From the NCBI GenBank assembly GCA_963703125.1, contig OY969790.1:496001-560000 (forward strand): a stretch of DNA of 64,000 nucleotides. Direction: 5' to 3'. This stretch comes from MFD04716-140 sp963703125 (lineage in GTDB: Bacteria; Bacteroidota; Bacteroidia; Flavobacteriales; Flavobacteriaceae). How positions within the stretch are numbered: position 1 is the first letter of the stretch; the number at the start of each line of letters is the position of its first letter. Position numbers and translations under genes: made by a program. Below, one piece after another: positions 62,689-64,000 of the stretch. The notes under the pieces are model-generated. The model was not told the DNA's origin. It did no database searches and saw only the letters and a program-made list of their open reading frames with translations.

Positions 62689-63816
62689 ATGGGGGACAAA
62701 CCTGCTTTAAACCAAAAAGGCAGATACCAACTGCAATATAGGGGAATTGAATGCTTAAATTGTGGCCATCCTTTGGACATGAGCGACCGGTATTGCCCAA
62801 ACTGCTCGCAAGCAAATAGTACTAAAAAACTTTCCATAAAAGACTTTTTCGATGAGTTTTTCGGTAGTGTACTCTCCTATGATTCCAAAATTCTAAGGAC
62901 ATTGGCAGCATTTCTATTTCGACCAGGAAAAATAACCAGGGATTATATTAATGGCAAGAGGGTGACCTATACCAACCCATTTAGATTTTTGTTGAGCTTG
63001 GCAATTATTTATTTTTTGATGCTCAGTGTTGGAGGAGACTTTAGCACTTTTGATAATTTTGGTGGAAATATGGAAGGAGGGACAGCTGAAGTTAAAAAAG
63101 GATTGCTCAATCTCAAAATTAATGGCGATGAGGAATATAAAAAGGAAGTTTCGGGGATTTTGGACTCTATACCTGACTTAACTTTTATAGACGAAATTCA
63201 AAAGAAAAAAGATTCTTCAATGCAAGCCGATCCCAAGGCATACTACAATGGGCTCAAAGAAAAATCATCCTTGGATAGATTCTTCAACAAGAGTGAATTG
63301 TTCGGGTGGTTACTTAACCACGGAAAGGTCAAAAAATATGATGATTTACAAGCCCAATATGACCTCCCTGTTTCCTTTGAAAACCGATATGCCTTTAATG
63401 TGGCCAAGAGTTGGATAAAAATAAAAAACCAACCAAGTACCTTTATAAACTCACTGATTTCAAAACTTCCATTTACAACTTTTTTCTTTCTTCCAGTTTT
63501 TACAATAGTCATTTGGTTGATTTACATCAGAAAAAAATACACTTATACCGATCATCTTATCTTTAGCTTTCATGTTACATCATTGTTGTTTATCTTGCTC
63601 ATAATTAGCTATTTGATAGACACAATTTTCAACAGGGACAGCGCAGGTATTTTTCTTACAATTTTTTCTGTTTATTTGTTTGTTGCGATGCGTAAATTCT
63701 ATCAGCAAAACGTATTTAAAACTATTGTTAAATATCTTTTTTTAAATACGATATTTTTTATTTTAGCATGCATCGCGATTGTGGTGCTTTCGGCAGGAAG
63801 TATTATTACTTATTAG
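62689..63816 (+). CDS. DUF3667 zinc-ribbon membrane protein
   Basis: 375 residues. An N-terminal zinc ribbon (CLNCGHPLDMSDRYCPNCSQ, two CxxC pairs) precedes the DUF3667 segment (LSIKDFFDEFFGSVLSYDSK; LFRPGKITRDYINGKRV), then a helix (about 105-118), a polar region of about 160 residues, and four more hydrophobic segments from about 262 to the end. Function unknown; widespread in Bacteroidota. Ahead of apaG. Confidence 0.88.
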   Translation: MGDKPALNQKGRYQLQYRGIECLNCGHPLDMSDRYCPNCSQANSTKKLSIKDFFDEFFGSVLSYDSKILRTLAAFLFRPGKITRDYINGKRVTYTNPFRFLLSLAIIYFLMLSVGGDFSTFDNFGGNMEGGTAEVKKGLLNLKINGDEEYKKEVSGILDSIPDLTFIDEIQKKKDSSMQADPKAYYNGLKEKSSLDRFFNKSELFGWLLNHGKVKKYDDLQAQYDLPVSFENRYAFNVAKSWIKIKNQPSTFINSLISKLPFTTFFFLPVFTIVIWLIYIRKKYTYTDHLIFSFHVTSLLFILLIISYLIDTIFNRDSAGIFLTIFSVYLFVAMRKFYQQNVFKTIVKYLFLNTIFFILACIAIVVLSAGSIITY

Positions 63817-63825
63817 TTTAGAAAT

Positions 63826-64000
63826 ATGACTACACAGGTAACCAAAGGCATAAAAATTTCAGTACAGACCAGTTTTGAAGGAACCTTCTTTAAAAACTAC
63901 AAAATGCATTTTGCTTTTGGTTATACAATAACCATTGAAAATCAAAGCAAGGATTCGGTACAATTGACCTCGCGTCACTGGGAAATTTACGATTCTTTAA
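63826..64000 (+). CDS. apaG: ApaG protein, 5' part only
   Basis: The ATG at 63826 opens a frame of 58 codons to the end of the window: MTTQVTKGIKISVQTSFEGT, then FAFGYTITIENQS and LTSRHWEIYDS. This is the N-terminal half of the ApaG/DUF525 fibronectin-like domain (normally about 125 residues). The gene continues beyond the window. Biochemical role not settled. Confidence 0.9.
   Translation, partial: MTTQVTKGIKISVQTSFEGTFFKNYKMHFAFGYTITIENQSKDSVQLTSRHWEIYDSL

Noticed and set aside
1..64000. tRNA, rRNA or insertion-sequence elements
   Set aside because: I scanned the intergenic gaps by eye and saw no cloverleaf, rRNA-like or transposase sequence. tRNAscan-SE and an Rfam search would settle it.

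Overview
The window looks like a chromosomal segment of a member of the Flavobacteriaceae (Bacteroidota). The evidence is AT-rich DNA with no Shine-Dalgarno sites, several TAnnTTTG -7 promoter elements, type IX secretion (T9SS) type-B C-terminal domains, a T9SS plug-domain protein, a Na+-pumping NADH:quinone reductase (Nqr) operon, and lineage families such as DUF1573, DUF6702 and DUF3667. The species cannot be fixed from the sequence alone. No rRNA, tRNA, CRISPR array, insertion sequence or prophage was seen.

Layout. 1-7.6 kb: murB (3' end cut off), a PLP aminotransferase, an aspartyl protease with a PDZ domain, a DUF1573 protein, valS and a small secreted protein. 7.6-16.8 kb: a DoxX-like membrane protein, an OmpR-type two-component pair preceded by a striking helically phased TTAA array, a sterol desaturase/creatininase pair, lipA, gap and a TPR hybrid histidine kinase. 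16.8-31.9 kb: lpxK, a frameshifted Nif3-family gene, a coiled-coil protein, kynurenine 3-monooxygenase and kynureninase, clpP, an MFS transporter, a frameshifted O-methyltransferase, PAP2, tatA, an M1 peptidase, DUF6702 and two CarboxypepD_reg-like paralogues. 32.3-47.6 kb: a surface-fibre locus. 47.8-55 kb: M15 and M48 peptidases, a 55-residue small gene, an ankyrin protein, gpmI, map, a methyltransferase and a frameshifted apbE. 55-61.3 kb: nqrF to nqrA on the minus strand. 61.4-64 kb: the T9SS plug protein, DUF3667 and the start of apaG.

The most unusual region is 32.3-47.6 kb. Six consecutive plus-strand genes encode exported proteins in two modules. Module 1 is a 1444-residue repeat fibre followed with no gap by a T9SS type-B protein. 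Module 2 is a 1887-residue protein with about 537 uninterrupted Gly-X-Y triplets, a protein with a C1q/TNF-like C-terminal domain, a third short fibre-like protein, and a second T9SS type-B protein paralogous to the first. The four fibre proteins share a short N-terminal domain and none carries a T9SS sorting domain, while the two smaller partners do. This suggests, as inference, a fibre-plus-anchor surface system whose collagen stalk changes length by tandem duplication.

Three conserved genes (Nif3 family, O-methyltransferase, apbE) are each broken by a single-base frameshift beside a short homopolymer. Either the assembly has residual indel errors or these are real lesions. The apbE lesion matters most, because ApbE attaches FMN to NqrB and NqrC, which are encoded in the same cluster.
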